The notes under the pieces: model-generated | The model's input: the letters and a program-made list of their open reading frames with translations, nothing else | Databases searched by the model: none | Told to the model about the DNA's origin: nothing | From: Trichobilharzia regenti | Taxonomy: Eukaryota; Platyhelminthes; Trematoda; Strigeidida; Schistosomatidae | NCBI GenBank assembly: GCA_944472135.2 | Contig: OX235262.1 | Location: 63,984,887 to 64,048,886, forward strand | Length of the DNA stretch: 64,000 nucleotides | Direction of reading: 5' to 3' | Shown here: positions 23,501 to 32,300 of the stretch, piece after piece | How positions within the stretch are numbered: position 1 is the stretch's first letter | How the letters are laid out: the number at the start of each line of letters is the position of its first letter | Translations under genes and position numbers: made by a program

Positions 23501-25269
23501 GTGCTTGTTGGTACTCGTCAACAAGGCGTGTCTGCAGTCTTGAGGAACTCATGTCCCCTCTGAGATTCGAACCTGTATCACCCTGTACTGCAGTCAGGGA
23601 CGCATGACACTACCTACTTACCACCTAGTGTCCAATCAAGAGCCCGAAAAACGGTGGTAACGTCTCTAACCGTAGCACTTGATGAACTGGGTTCGAATCT
23701 CAGAGGAAACATGAATTCTTTCAAGGTAATGGATATGCCTTGCTGACGAGTGCCAACAACCACGAAACCTAGATCCAAGGCTTTCTGCTAATTTCTTCCA
23801 ACCGTCTAATAACAACAATTCAGAGTGCAGCGTGATGGTTAGTCGCCTAGCATTATGGCCACGTCGTAACCTTGACTGACAACATCCAGTCTGCATCAAA
23901 CAAAAGACTAGATGCATGACACTAATAACTCACAACCTAGTATCCAGTCAAAGTCTTCGGGAATCGTTTGGTTTTAGACAGAACTTTTAATAATGATATT
24001 TTAGTAATTATTTTCAGTGCATATTTTTTTGTTCTTCGAGTTCGAGTGAAACATAGCATGTCAAGCTTTGAAGCTGCGGTAATGGTGGTGTTGTTTCTGC
24101 CAAATGAGGTTGTTAGTCTAACACCTCTCCTTTTCTGAGCTTACTGCTGTGTAAACGAGGTTTAGTGCGTTGGCCGGGGATTGAACCCGGACTTCCTTCA
24201 TGGCTGGTGAGCGTTCTATCATTGAGCTAACGACGCCAGTTTGTTGTTGTTAGTTCTCATTCAGTCAGTATGCCAGAAACTGTTGCAGTATGACCTGAGG
24301 GCAATGGAGAAGTTTAACCATTCGTAGCTTTGTTCTTTCTGAGTAATACTGAACAACATTTCGCATATTTTGCCTGGTTGTTTATATTCTTCATTCCACT
24401 GTCACTGTAAGATGTGAATTGGCGAATTGGCATTTTGTACTTAGGGCAATAATTTTTCCTCTTGGTTTCTAAAACGTCAGTCTACTGAACAGAGTTCTAA
24501 ATTTCTCCTTATAAGTCAGATATAAGTTTATATTGAAGACTAGCACATCTTTTTCTCAGTTTTTCAGCATAGTTTTGAGAAATAATACTCAGACTGTGGA
24601 TTTGTAGCTCATTGTGGGGTGGTTGACTAGCGACTGTTGCGTTACAGCTTTGAACTAGTGTCCACCTATTTGCAGTTTCAGGCAGCATTCGTAGTATTGT
24701 TAACCTTTTTCCTTATTTGGCTTCTCTCATAAACGGCGAGTAAATGCAAGTGGTTGTTTAGGAACACTTAATTTCTTTTCTCGATATTAGTAGTGTAAAC
24801 ATTTTATTTTGTATGAAAAGAATTTTAATTGATTCTCTCGAATCTTTGATGATTTTATTCTAACTAAACAGCTAGCGGGATCCACGTGTCAAAAGTTGGA
24901 ATATAATCAAATTTGCTTGTGTTATTTTCTGTAACTTTATAATAGTATACTCATTTTATAGGGGCAACTTCTTTTGATCTTAAGACTGTTTAAGACTATC
25001 TATCATTGACATATTGACAATAAAATCTTTTGTTTTTCTTTTACAGCCGATTTTACAGTAATTATGGTGGTTTAAGAAGCAACAGTGCTGGACCTCCAGT
25101 TTTACTGCCATTGAGTAGAGTTCAACTGGCCGCTGCTGCTGCTTCTACTGCTTCGCATTCTATGTCATTCACTCCATCATCAACTGCACATAATAATCAA
25201 ACAATAGGACCAACTCAATCAAACACGATAGAAGATGAAATAAATCCTTTCCATACTCCTCTAGAATAA
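9298..25269 (+). CDS. Multi-pass membrane protein gene, unrecognised family (5' incomplete)
   Basis: Five exons (9298-9888, 12648-12748, 15074-15245, 20787-21237, 25047-25269) are bounded by AG/GTAAG sites and join in one frame (phases 1-1-0-1-2) to a TAA stop, giving about 511 visible residues. Hydrophobicity suggests five membrane segments: one at the start of exon A, one at its end, one in exon B, one in exon C and one at the start of exon D. A polar, Asn/Ser-rich loop of about 140 residues separates segments 1 and 2. The C-terminal tail of about 200 residues is Ser-rich and contains ENQPLL, a match to the acidic di-leucine endolysosomal sorting pattern. I do not recognise the family. The start codon and any earlier exons lie upstream of the duplicated block. 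Exon joins are my inference from splice sites and phase. Confidence 0.72.
11531..12372 (+). mobile_element. R1 LINE fragment, duplicated copy
   Basis: Copy of 2136-2985. A CT tract is four bases shorter here, which shifts the frame of the residual open reading frame. Confidence 0.82.
12648..12748 (+). CDS. Membrane protein gene, exon B (copy 2)
   Basis: A 101-bp exon lies between a T-rich acceptor ending in ACAG and a GTAAGT donor. With the preceding G it reads DRALKLDRSAVSFF and then a hydrophobic run (AFSIIMSALLMGLLSIF), the third predicted membrane segment. It starts in phase 1 and ends in phase 0. It is too short to be found as an open frame on its own, but the splice sites and phase fit both neighbours. 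Confidence 0.7.
13216..13477 (+). mobile_element. R2 LINE 3' end, duplicated copy
   Basis: Copy of 3825-4085 inside the large duplication. Confidence 0.75.
13887..14138 (-). mobile_element. SINE-C, duplicated copy
   Basis: Copy of 4495-4745. Confidence 0.75.
14539..14778 (-). mobile_element. SINE-B, duplicated copy
   Basis: Copy of 5146-5385, including the hammerhead-like fold at 14617-14662. Confidence 0.72.
15074..15245 (+). CDS. Membrane protein gene, exon C (copy 2)
   Basis: A 172-bp exon after the acceptor CTTCTCAG and before GTAAGT. It encodes AFGISTAFVGFYTTLCCASF, then FLIPNSLLPHIVIEYF and a charged amphipathic stretch ending in EFYGLY. It starts in phase 0 and ends in phase 1, matching the phase-1 start of exon D at 20787, so no exon is needed between them. 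Confidence 0.72.
15844..16262 (+). mobile_element. SINE-B unit, duplicated copy
   Basis: Copy of 6451-6868 with one extra base in the right terminal repeat. Confidence 0.72.
16477..17204 (-). mobile_element. R1 LINE 3' half inserted in R2
   Basis: Minus strand: relics of WRRRDI and [43 protein letters not shown], then [20 protein letters not shown] and onward to the 3' UTR, with only small breaks (a stop near 16983). It sits inside an R2 element whose two halves flank it. Confidence 0.85.
17205..17778 (+). mobile_element. R2 LINE, 3' part resuming after the R1 insertion
   Basis: Resumes with DYVKGRIEKVKQTLINLKS and the decayed relic of the [16 protein letters not shown] segment, and runs to the R2 3' end near CTCTATGTTCCTCTTGGAAC at about 17745. 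Confidence 0.75.
17795..18028 (+). mobile_element. SINE-C with tRNA-Gly-like head
   Basis: Positions 17797-17868 closely resemble a tRNA-Gly gene: GCATTGGTGG, CAGCGGTAGAATGCT as A box, GGGGTTCGATTCCC as B box. The body (CCTCGCTAAGCC, GAGGTTGGGCGTGAG, CTTGAAGCCCTATGTTCCA) and an AATAAAAAAA tail follow. Too altered to be a working tRNA (acceptor arms do not pair). Confidence 0.8.
18345..18517 (-). mobile_element. SINE-C' variant, minus strand
   Basis: Minus strand: GCGTCGGTGGCAGTGGTTAG head, GAGGTTCGAACCCC B box, then a different tail (CTGATATCTGTGGTCGGCCT, then CAAAATTCGGGCTA). Forms an inverted pair with 19198-19385. Confidence 0.75.
18880..19100 (-). mobile_element. SINE-B, minus strand
   Basis: Minus strand: GGTCCCAGTGGCTCAATGG head, CCTGGGTTCGAACCCTGG B box, hammerhead-like fold at 18942-18987, and the usual tail. 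Confidence 0.8.
18942..18987 (-). ncRNA. Hammerhead ribozyme of SINE-B with intact core
   Basis: Minus strand: core CUGAAGA (C3, U4, G5, A6, G8, A9 all canonical; position 7 is free), stem II GUUC/GGAC around CAAACUA, GAA, palindromic stem III ACAGCUGU, C17. Stem I GUCCUG/CAAUAC pairs at only four of six positions. The best-preserved SINE-B core here. Confidence 0.6.
19198..19385 (+). mobile_element. SINE-C' variant, plus strand
   Basis: GCGTCGGTGGAACAGTGGTT head and GGGATTCGATCCC B box, followed by the same body as 18345-18517 in inverse orientation. Confidence 0.75.
19440..20165 (-). mobile_element. R1 LINE fragment, minus strand, decayed
   Basis: Minus strand: relics of VEHVDRFSYLDSRISPN-like codons, HFLWPLKAEYMKKL, LRRLGHVFHMTG and the WLQTVGDMARKP-like 3' coding end, with frameshifts. 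Confidence 0.72.
20421..20498. repeat. Compound CT/TA microsatellite
   Basis: (CT)11 followed by about (TA)28 in the intron before exon D. Confidence 0.95.
20787..21237 (+). CDS. Membrane protein gene, exon D
   Basis: The acceptor is TTACTTTAG and the donor GTAAGT at 21238. The exon opens with the fifth predicted membrane segment (DVILLFIWFVGSIFFGLLTL), then VRLQDARELAEAHHY and a long polar, Ser-rich cytosolic-looking tail. Near the end ENQPLLQ fits the [DE]xxxL[LI] sorting pattern. It starts in phase 1 and ends in phase 2. It lies about 290 bp after a long CT/TA microsatellite. Confidence 0.75.
21460..22950 (+). mobile_element. R2 (RTE-like) LINE, longest copy in the window
   Basis: A decayed reverse transcriptase can be followed: VYLNFIDFEKAFDR (palm motif A region), NGKLR, a relic of VRQGCLLSP, the degenerate catalytic region near 22120, then ITSTGEIKQRSLLPLI-like codons, the QQRRKIRIF/LLYGSATGQRVTKRISNKL region and the 3' end at about 22930. 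Many frameshifts and stops; not functional. Confidence 0.8.
22951..23450. other. Intron D-E, no feature seen
   Basis: AT-rich sequence with no recognisable element. Confidence 0.4.
23455..23640 (-). mobile_element. Family D repeat, minus strand
   Basis: The minus strand ends in a hammerhead fold (23483-23527); ACAGGTTCGAATCTCAG gives a tRNA-like B box. Paired with an inverted copy at 23641-23830. Confidence 0.7.
23483..23527 (-). ncRNA. Hammerhead-like fold of family D (decayed)
   Basis: Minus strand: stem I GCCUUG/UAAGGC, core UUGACGA (C3 to U), stem II GUAC/GCAC around CAACAA, GAA, stem III ACCUAGGC. Position 16.1 is C instead of U. Confidence 0.55.
23641..23830 (+). mobile_element. Family D repeat, plus strand
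   Basis: GGTGGTAACGTCTCTAACCG (A-box-like) and CTGGGTTCGAATCTCAG (B box), then the hammerhead at 23737-23781. Confidence 0.72.
23737..23781 (+). ncRNA. Hammerhead ribozyme of family D with intact catalytic core
   Basis: Stem I GCCUUG/CAAGGC pairs fully; core CUGACGA has every required base (position 7 is free); stem II GUGC/CCAC around CAACAA has one mismatch; GAA follows; stem III is near-palindromic ACCUAGAU; C17 precedes the cleavage site at 23775/23776. Stem III has no loop, so cleavage would need two molecules or tandem units. Confidence 0.72.
24055..24240 (-). mobile_element. SINE-C-like, minus strand
   Basis: Minus strand: GCGTCGTTAGCTCAATGATA head, GTCCGGGTTCAATCCCCGG B box, and a body related to SINE-C. 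Close to a genuine tRNA in the A and B boxes. Confidence 0.72.
24241..25040. other. Intron D-E, right part
   Basis: No gene or known repeat seen; T-rich run before exon E. Confidence 0.4.
25047..25269 (+). CDS. Membrane protein gene, terminal exon E
   Basis: The acceptor is CTTTTACAG; the first base completes an Asn codon with exon D. It encodes RFYSNYGGLRSN, an Ala run (LAAAAAST), a Ser/Thr/Gln/Asn-rich stretch and the C-terminus DEINPFHTPLE before TAA at 25267-25269. The low-complexity, charged end looks like a disordered cytosolic tail. Confidence 0.72.
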
Positions 25270-25270
25270 A
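25265..25270 (+). terminator. Possible polyadenylation signal overlapping the stop of the membrane protein gene
   Basis: AATAAA spans the TAA stop at 25267-25269. No other clear AATAAA follows within about 150 bases, so this may be the signal used. Weak evidence. Confidence 0.3.
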
Positions 25271-25559
25271 ATTCACAAACTTCACAATATTTTATTTATT
25301 TTACTTAATATATATATTTTATACATCATTCTATCCATGTGTTTTTAATACCTTTATCTATTCTATTTATATATTTATTACCATTTATCAAGATTTGTCT
25401 TTCAGTTATAATATTAACCTGAGTCGGAAATCTGCATTCAAAAGAACCTTACATTACTAGGATGCGACTGATTGCTGCAAAATTCTGGTTGTGAGAGCAG
25501 TTACCCTATTGATTACTGAAATACAGTTCTAATATATTATAATAGAAAATTTTTTAACG

Positions 25560-26090
25560 GTAGTGTAATAGTACGACAGTGTCTGGTTGTGAAGGAAGTG
25601 TCGAGGTAGTCTGGTGTACTAATCAAGCCACGCTACTCGAACTCACGTAGCTCACGGGGTGTTGTCAGCTGAAGTGATGACAATGTTCGCTAACACATAG
25701 GATTAGGTTGGAAAACAGTTAGGGGTTACCAAATCAAACACCTGGAATCAATCTATAAAGTTTTTGACTATTGGTTTAAGCCAACCATGTAGAGGGAGTT
25801 GTATACTGCCTGATTGGGGTCACTGCGATTTTCGGAATCCATAATAGCTGGAGACTGTTGGTGTTATAGCTCAAAGTGTATTCCCCCAATCGTGCAGGTG
25901 TATTCACTTCCTGTAATCTCTCATATCCATAAAGTCGTCATGTGCTCTCATGTTTTACTACTCTTTCTCCCGTACCTTTATGGTTATTAAAGTTCCTTTG
26001 AATATCTCTTTTTCTTTCTTCTCACCTTTGTGTGCTACATGGAGTGTGACAACTTGATGAACTATGTTTTATGTTAAAACTCAGTCAGTG
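25560..26090 (+). mobile_element. R1 LINE 3' end, decayed
   Basis: Follows R1 from the GWKTVRGYQIKHLESI region through relics of GRCRLPDWGHC and WRLLVL to the 3' UTR GTGTGCTACATGGAGTGTG. Lies between the two convergent genes. Confidence 0.7.
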
Positions 26091-26869
26091 TTTGAATTAC
26101 ATTTCTCGCTTAAGATTTAACTTATTTCACCAAGACTCATCTTCACTGGCGTTGATGTGACAACATATTAGCAATTTACAGTGCAATCAATAACTGTCTA
26201 TTGTTTTACCTGAGATTGATAAGCCTTTTTGTGGATTTATGATTGACTTCATGTAAACGCGCAAGGTTTGATTGCGAATTTCGCTGAATTACACCATCAG
26301 TCACATACATAATTTATCGAAATGCCTATCAAGGACTGAGTATGTTTCTTAGCCGTGTACTGTCTTCTACATCATATCAGTCAAACAGGTAGACATGGGA
26401 AATAAAATCTTATGTGAAAGTCAGTCTACTTCTCTGAGTACATTGAGAGAATAGATCACTAGCTCAATACATAGGTAGTAAGGAATATTTGGGAAAGTCA
26501 ACTGAATAAAGTCTTCCTAGACTTGGAATAATAGCAGCAGCATTTAAATCACTGTGGTTGATCTAAGTGGTGAATTATGGCTCTCAAGGTTTTAGCAGTG
26601 ATGGTAACTGTAGTTAATCACCTCATATTCGATTTCAAATGATCACTGTCATGCGTACCGCAATCCACTTGTGAGTGGTGCATAAGTTGGGCTTAGTATT
26701 GAAGTGGTTGTGAACCCAAAGTAGCATGTCAAGTCGTCATTTATATTAACAAACTATTCACTTTGCTGCAGGAATGAAACAAATAAATTATTGCATTATC
26801 TTGTGAGAATGTAACTGCTGGTCAGTGTTAATTGGTTTATGTATAGAGATTACAAGACAACTAAAATTA

Positions 26870-27480
26870 ACGTTTGAAGACTTTAGGCGATATAACTCTA
26901 TCTTCTTGTTTATCAGTCTGTTATGTACTGCTGCTGAGTGAGTTATTAGAGTTTTCCCCGTCGCCAATTATGTTATGTACTCGTCGAGTAGTTGATAGTC
27001 CTGACGCGGAAAGAGGGAAATCAGAAGACCACCAGGTTTACGATGATACTTGTATTTTCCAGTAAGGAAAATAAATGTCACACAAGTGTGTCAGTGGAAG
27101 GGTACTTCATATACGAAAAACGTGTGAACCAGAATACAGTACAAAAGTATATATGGAAATGACTAATACACATGAACCAATAGATAGGTAGTCTTAAGAT
27201 GATTGGTTGCAATGTCATGTGACAACAAGGCCATACATTGTTTATTTAGTTAGTGGACAGACAAAAGCATTGTCATTTGTCAGTTATAATGGAATATCGA
27301 TCCATATACACATAGCAAAAAAATATAATACACTGTTAAAACCAGAGCACACACATCATGTGGGTACATATCACAGTCATAAAACTCAGGGTTGCAGTAT
27401 TGGGCAGGACAACACACGCAAAACTAGTGAGTGGCTAAAACTGATGGTGTATCATTTAACTAGGTAGTGTTAGCAAGCAA
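26870..27480 (+). repeat. Repeat F, copy 1
   Basis: Shares with 61330-61680 the blocks ATAGTCCTGACGC, GGGAAATCAGAAGACCAC, TTTACGATGATACTT and CAATAGATAGGTAGTCTTAA. No coding signal; class unknown. Confidence 0.55.
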
Positions 27481-28200
27481 ATTTTCAACACAATTAAAAT
27501 TCCTAAGCCGCTGTATTACAACCCAGTGTCTGAGTGTTAGTGTCCTGATACTTCCACATCCTCTTCGTGATGGGTTCATCTGTTTAAACTATTGAACGGC
27601 TGCACACCTCGGTTCTGGATAGTTCTGTAGCTTCTGGTGATTAGGTCTTTGAGATTGGACGGATCTCCACATACTCGACATTTGAATAAAGATACTTCTC
27701 ACTAACCTTACACAAATGAACAACTTAGATCTACCTTTTATTTGCATTTGTGTATCATACAGCGATCTTCTAAAACTAATTAAAGCTTCAGGAAGGTAGT
27801 GACTTACTTATTTCAGAACTATCACTTCTCAAAATATAAGTAAGGGGTACTAAAAAACTCAAACTCTTAAAGAACCAGGTACCGTCAGACGGTTGTTCCA
27901 CTCTGTTTTGGGACTATTCATGACGTGATCAATGAAGTAAATTCAACATTCAACTGATAGGATAATACTGCAAGACCTGTGAATCTTAATTTCTGCTAAT
28001 TCGCTACACAATCCTAACATCATCGCTGAGTAAATGTCATCACATTCGATTTGGTACACTACTCCAGAACTTCACTAAATCCACCTCGAGTTCAACTACC
28101 AGTCAATAGTGGTTTTGTGTTTTTATAAATTTACCGAGGTCTCTCTTGAAATCAATTAGATTTCTACGAAATGAAACATCCGAATATTATGCAATGGAAT
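27481..28200. other. Intergenic, no feature assigned
   Basis: No gene seen. A weak resemblance to SINE-B tail sequence lies near 27865-27990 (AAAGAACCAGGTACCGTCAG, GACTATTCATGACG) but is too decayed to call. Confidence 0.35.
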
Positions 28201-28204
28201 AATA

Positions 28205-28445
28205 AGTAAATGCCTTTTCATAACCACTGCACACGCCATACCATCGATTAGAACCCGAATATTCGAAACGACGTTTTGGGCGTGTGTCTTAGGGTGTCAT
28301 GGAGGAGATCGTTTGAGGAAGAAATATAAGCCTATAGGCAATGGTGGAGTTGGCTAAGACGGCAGACTTCAGAGAACAGGATGGAATGGGGATGTTCCGT
28401 TGAATCCCTATGTTCCACTAGGAACCGACGGGAATAATAACATAA
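28205..28445 (+). mobile_element. R2 LINE 3' end
   Basis: CACACGCCATACCATCGATT, GAACCCGAA, GTGTCATGGAGGAGATCG and CTATGTTCCACTAGGAAC, then an AATAATAACATAA tail, as in other R2 ends. Confidence 0.75.
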
Positions 28446-29008
28446 CTAGCTAGCCAACCAATGATTACAGTCGTTATCTAGAGCCTGAAGCCAGTAGTCC
28501 GGTGGCTTTTGGGTTCAGAGTTTTTTACTTTCCATCTTGAATCACCGTCATATTGCATAAAATCAATCAACTATCAAATATGACAGTGTATAGAAGTGGT
28601 TGATCAATGAGGCTTTATGATCAATACGAAGAAAAATAGTGAAGAAATACCTGCCTTCGAAATGAGTACACTGTACCAATGGCTTTCTAATAAAGAACGT
28701 AAAGTTAATGATGTGGAGATCGAATAGTTCAGAAGTCATTAAAACTGATAATATTTATTGTTTCTTTTTTGGTTGCTCTACTCTTTTTTCGAAGTTCAGT
28801 TATATATATTAATAATAGTAATAATGATAATTTAATATGACCATATTTCATTTTCTTGTAAATTTTTAAATATTAAATCACCTCAACTGTATATTTATAT
28901 AACATAAAAGGTATCTAAATGTGAGTTAATATTGTGCGTCATAATTCAACATACTGTCTTTTTTGTTCTTTTGAAATGATGAAATAAGTAGTATGCACAA
29001 TTAACGTG

Positions 29009-29014
29009 TTTATT
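29009..29014 (-). terminator. Probable polyadenylation signal of the LOXL gene
   Basis: AATAAA on the minus strand, about 70 bases after the LOXL stop codon. Confidence 0.5.
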
Positions 29015-29082
29015 TGTCCGTTTGTTGTATAAAGTTGCACTTGCATGTGTGTGTGTGTGTTTAGGTGTGTGTTTTGATGTCT

Positions 29083-29318
29083 CTATAAGTCATATGGATG
29101 CAATAAATGACATTTAGATAATACAGCATAACGATGATGTGAATGGCCTACAGATAGACGACATTCAATAGCATTATTAGCATAGCTGATTTCAGGTACT
29201 AAAAAGTCTGGATTTAAAATCAGTTGAAATGTATATTCACCAGGAATTAAATCTGTAATATCTAACCATTGACAATCATAATCATGAAAGTAATTATCTT
29301 GACAGCCAGGACTGATAC
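29083..29318 (-). CDS. LOXL gene exon 7: LTQ tyrosine and C-terminus
   Basis: 236 bp including the stop. It encodes [20 protein letters not shown], with the LTQ tyrosine, then [15 protein letters not shown] and [10 protein letters not shown], closely matching the family, and ends in HPYDL. Acceptor ATTAAACTAG. Confidence 0.94.
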
Positions 29319-32300
29319 CTAGTTTAATAAAAGTTAAAAATAATAACAATAGTAATGATAATAATAATAATAGTGGCAAGGTTGTTTTAAATAACCGAAT
29401 TCGACAAGTCTAAATTTATATATAATTTTCAAGAGTTTGTTAGTAGGGATTTGATTTGTTTTTAAAGTTTGATCACGGATTGATATCAGTTATAGGACCA
29501 CGGAGTACTGGACAGCTGTTTCGTCCTAGTTCGCAACTCATGTGGAATACTCACCCAGCGGATTTCAAGTCCAGGACCTTCCGGTTACAAGGTAGGTTCA
29601 TAAACCATTCAGCCACGGGGATCCAGCTCAACGACCTATGAATTCTAACTTCTATCAATCCCTGATTTGGGCACGACCACCAGCTAATCGGTGGCGAGTA
29701 TATGTCCTCACTCCCTATCGGGTGGACCCCAGTGGCCATGACTTCTCGTCGGCCATTGAGTTGGGTCCCAGTGGCTGAATGGTCTCCAGGCTTGCCTTGA
29801 AACTAGAAGGTCCTGGGTTGGAGGCTCAGTGAGTGCGTGCTGCCGATGAGTGCCAGGCGAGGACGAAACAGCTATCCAGCACTCCGTGGTTTTCAGTGGT
29901 TCTGTAACTTATATCAATCTGTGATCAAACTTGGAAAGTATCAATCTTATTCTGGAAATTGTTTTTGACCACGATACAGGATTCTTAGCCTAATATCTTG
30001 CAAAATATTTACTTCTCTTATAGTCTACAATTAAATATGCACCAGCAGTGTACTGGATGGCGGAATGACGTTTTGTCTGAAACAAAAATGAGTCATCTAC
30101 GACATTTCTCTTTTATTTTCTTCTTGAAGATCACAGCAATAGGATGGAAACCAATAAAAAGTTTATGCTGCCAACCAAGGACATTATTGCAAGATTAAAA
30201 CAAAATGAAATGGAGGAAAGTAGATGGATCAAGCCAGATGGAGAATTTAGGTAACCCAGGTCACCATTGTTTTGCATGTGGATGACAGGTGAGGTCATAC
30301 GAATATTTTAATTACGTCATGAACTACCGACTGTATCTTTTCAATCACTTGGTCAGGTACGAAGTTGAGATTCTTGAGGTATCCACTTTTCGGATTCTAA
30401 AATGGTTTATTTATGATAATGACAATGTAAAGGGAAGACTTTGCAGTATTATTTCAGCCACTTCCCTACACAGTACACAACTAATGTTTTCTCAGAAAGT
30501 TATGTTGTCTTATGAAATTGACAGCTGAAATGTATGCGCATTTGTATTGCATCATAATCTCTGTTGTTTTGGGTGATCCTAATACCTGGATTCCTCTTCT
30601 TCCGTGCATAGATTATCATTCTAGTCCAAGCATAGTTTATTTAATGATAAGAGCCAGTAGGAACGCTATTTTCACAGTCCTTGTAATTTAATGGTTGCTG
30701 TATAACTTTGGTTTGGAAATTACCGGATTTATTGATGTGAAACAATCAGGTACGGTTAATGACTTTATTGATAAAAGTCAGTCTACAGACTTTCGATTAG
30801 GTTATTTTGACTGGTGGTAGCTAGCAATGGTATCCTGGGTGCGCATTTTGTTCTATTCAGGGCTCGACGTCTGGATGTACCTTCATTCCTAATTAATTGT
30901 GGTGTTCCCAATGAGATGGTGGCGTTTGAAACGATGGGTACAGGGTTCGAGTCCCATTGGGAGCGCCATCACTTATTGGGAGTGTGGCTGCATCCAGTGA
31001 TGGGTCCCAAATAGAACGAAATGTGCACACTGGATTCCACTACTGGTCACCATTAACCATAATAACTCTGGTAATCCATAGACATTCTTGAAGCATCCGT
31101 TTTAAGAGTCAGCATGTCAATCAGCCGGAAATGCAAAATTAAGCTAAAAAAAACAGACTTTCGGTTAGATGAATGTGAAAAATTGTTAAGAGAATTAACA
31201 ATATCTTCAGAGGTTGAAATCACACTGTAGAGTTTGTATTACTGGGATGGTTGTATCCAAGTTTCAGGATCCTGATAAAAAGAGAGAAGGCTGCTAAGGA
31301 ATTCTTCATTCTGCTTTTCAAAGCCACTTAACATCTCTATAGATTATAATACTATGTCCTAATTCATTGACATCACAAGGAGTCTTCAAACATAAATCTT
31401 AACTGTTTACTAAGAAAGATTCAGTGAAGTGACAGATTCGATTCTAACATTCTTATAAATATGTGTAATGATTCCGTTTATCGGACAGTACTTGAGAACA
31501 CAAAAATCAATATTACTTTATTGAGTATTGCTTCCGACACAATACCTTGTAATTGCTTGTTAGAAATGAGTGCCTTCGTAAAGGTTGCAAGTATATTTAT
31601 GAAAACCTCATGTAGACTGAGGGTCTACTGCCTCTACGTATAAACAGCAGTGGATTGAATTATGGGTTCTTAGTTTCACCATCTCTCTGTCATTTTACCA
31701 CCTAAACCATCCTGGAGGCAACTGGGAAGTAGATATTCTAGCCAAAGCTAAACTTTGGATTTAAAGTTTACATAATCTTTCTGCTATCCACACACCAACT
31801 AATCAGTTAATGATTAGTGTTTGTACCTTATGTGCTTCACATCATCAGATTACAATGTTTCCACAGCATTGATAAGGGCCTGTACTTTCATTTCATTATG
31901 GATAAATTTTTTGTTGTTGATAAAATCACTCAGTGTTATACAGTAATATTTACTGATGACCACATTTCGAGCACAAATTATTGCCGCTCTTAATCATATC
32001 AAGGTACTCACACAACGTTCTTGCTTCATTTATATACATGAGTAAAGATTGATTAGATATTTGAATAAAGTTAATATAAGATAAAGTTCATTCAGAAATA
32101 ATATCAGTGTTATCAATCAAATACAATAAGATGGGATATAAGACGAGTGTTTTACAATAAAAATAAGTAACTTGTTCGAATGTTATAATGTATGTGAATC
32201 GAATACATTTTAACGTTATTTAATATCGTCTTATCTAACTGGTAATCATATCTTCCATATCTCTGGTGTTTGTGTTGAGTCACTGCTATTGCATGTGTTG

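Larger units (their letters stand above)
30805..31075. mobile_element. Sm-alpha-like SINE, inverted double copy
   Basis: A minus-strand hammerhead end (30832-30876) faces a plus-strand unit with tRNA-like boxes (GTGGCGTTTGAAACG, CAGGGTTCGAGTCCC) and a plus-strand hammerhead (30992-31035). The wording CATCCAG..GGTCCCAAATAG..CTGGATTCCACT is that of the described schistosome Sm-alpha ribozyme SINE. Confidence 0.8.
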
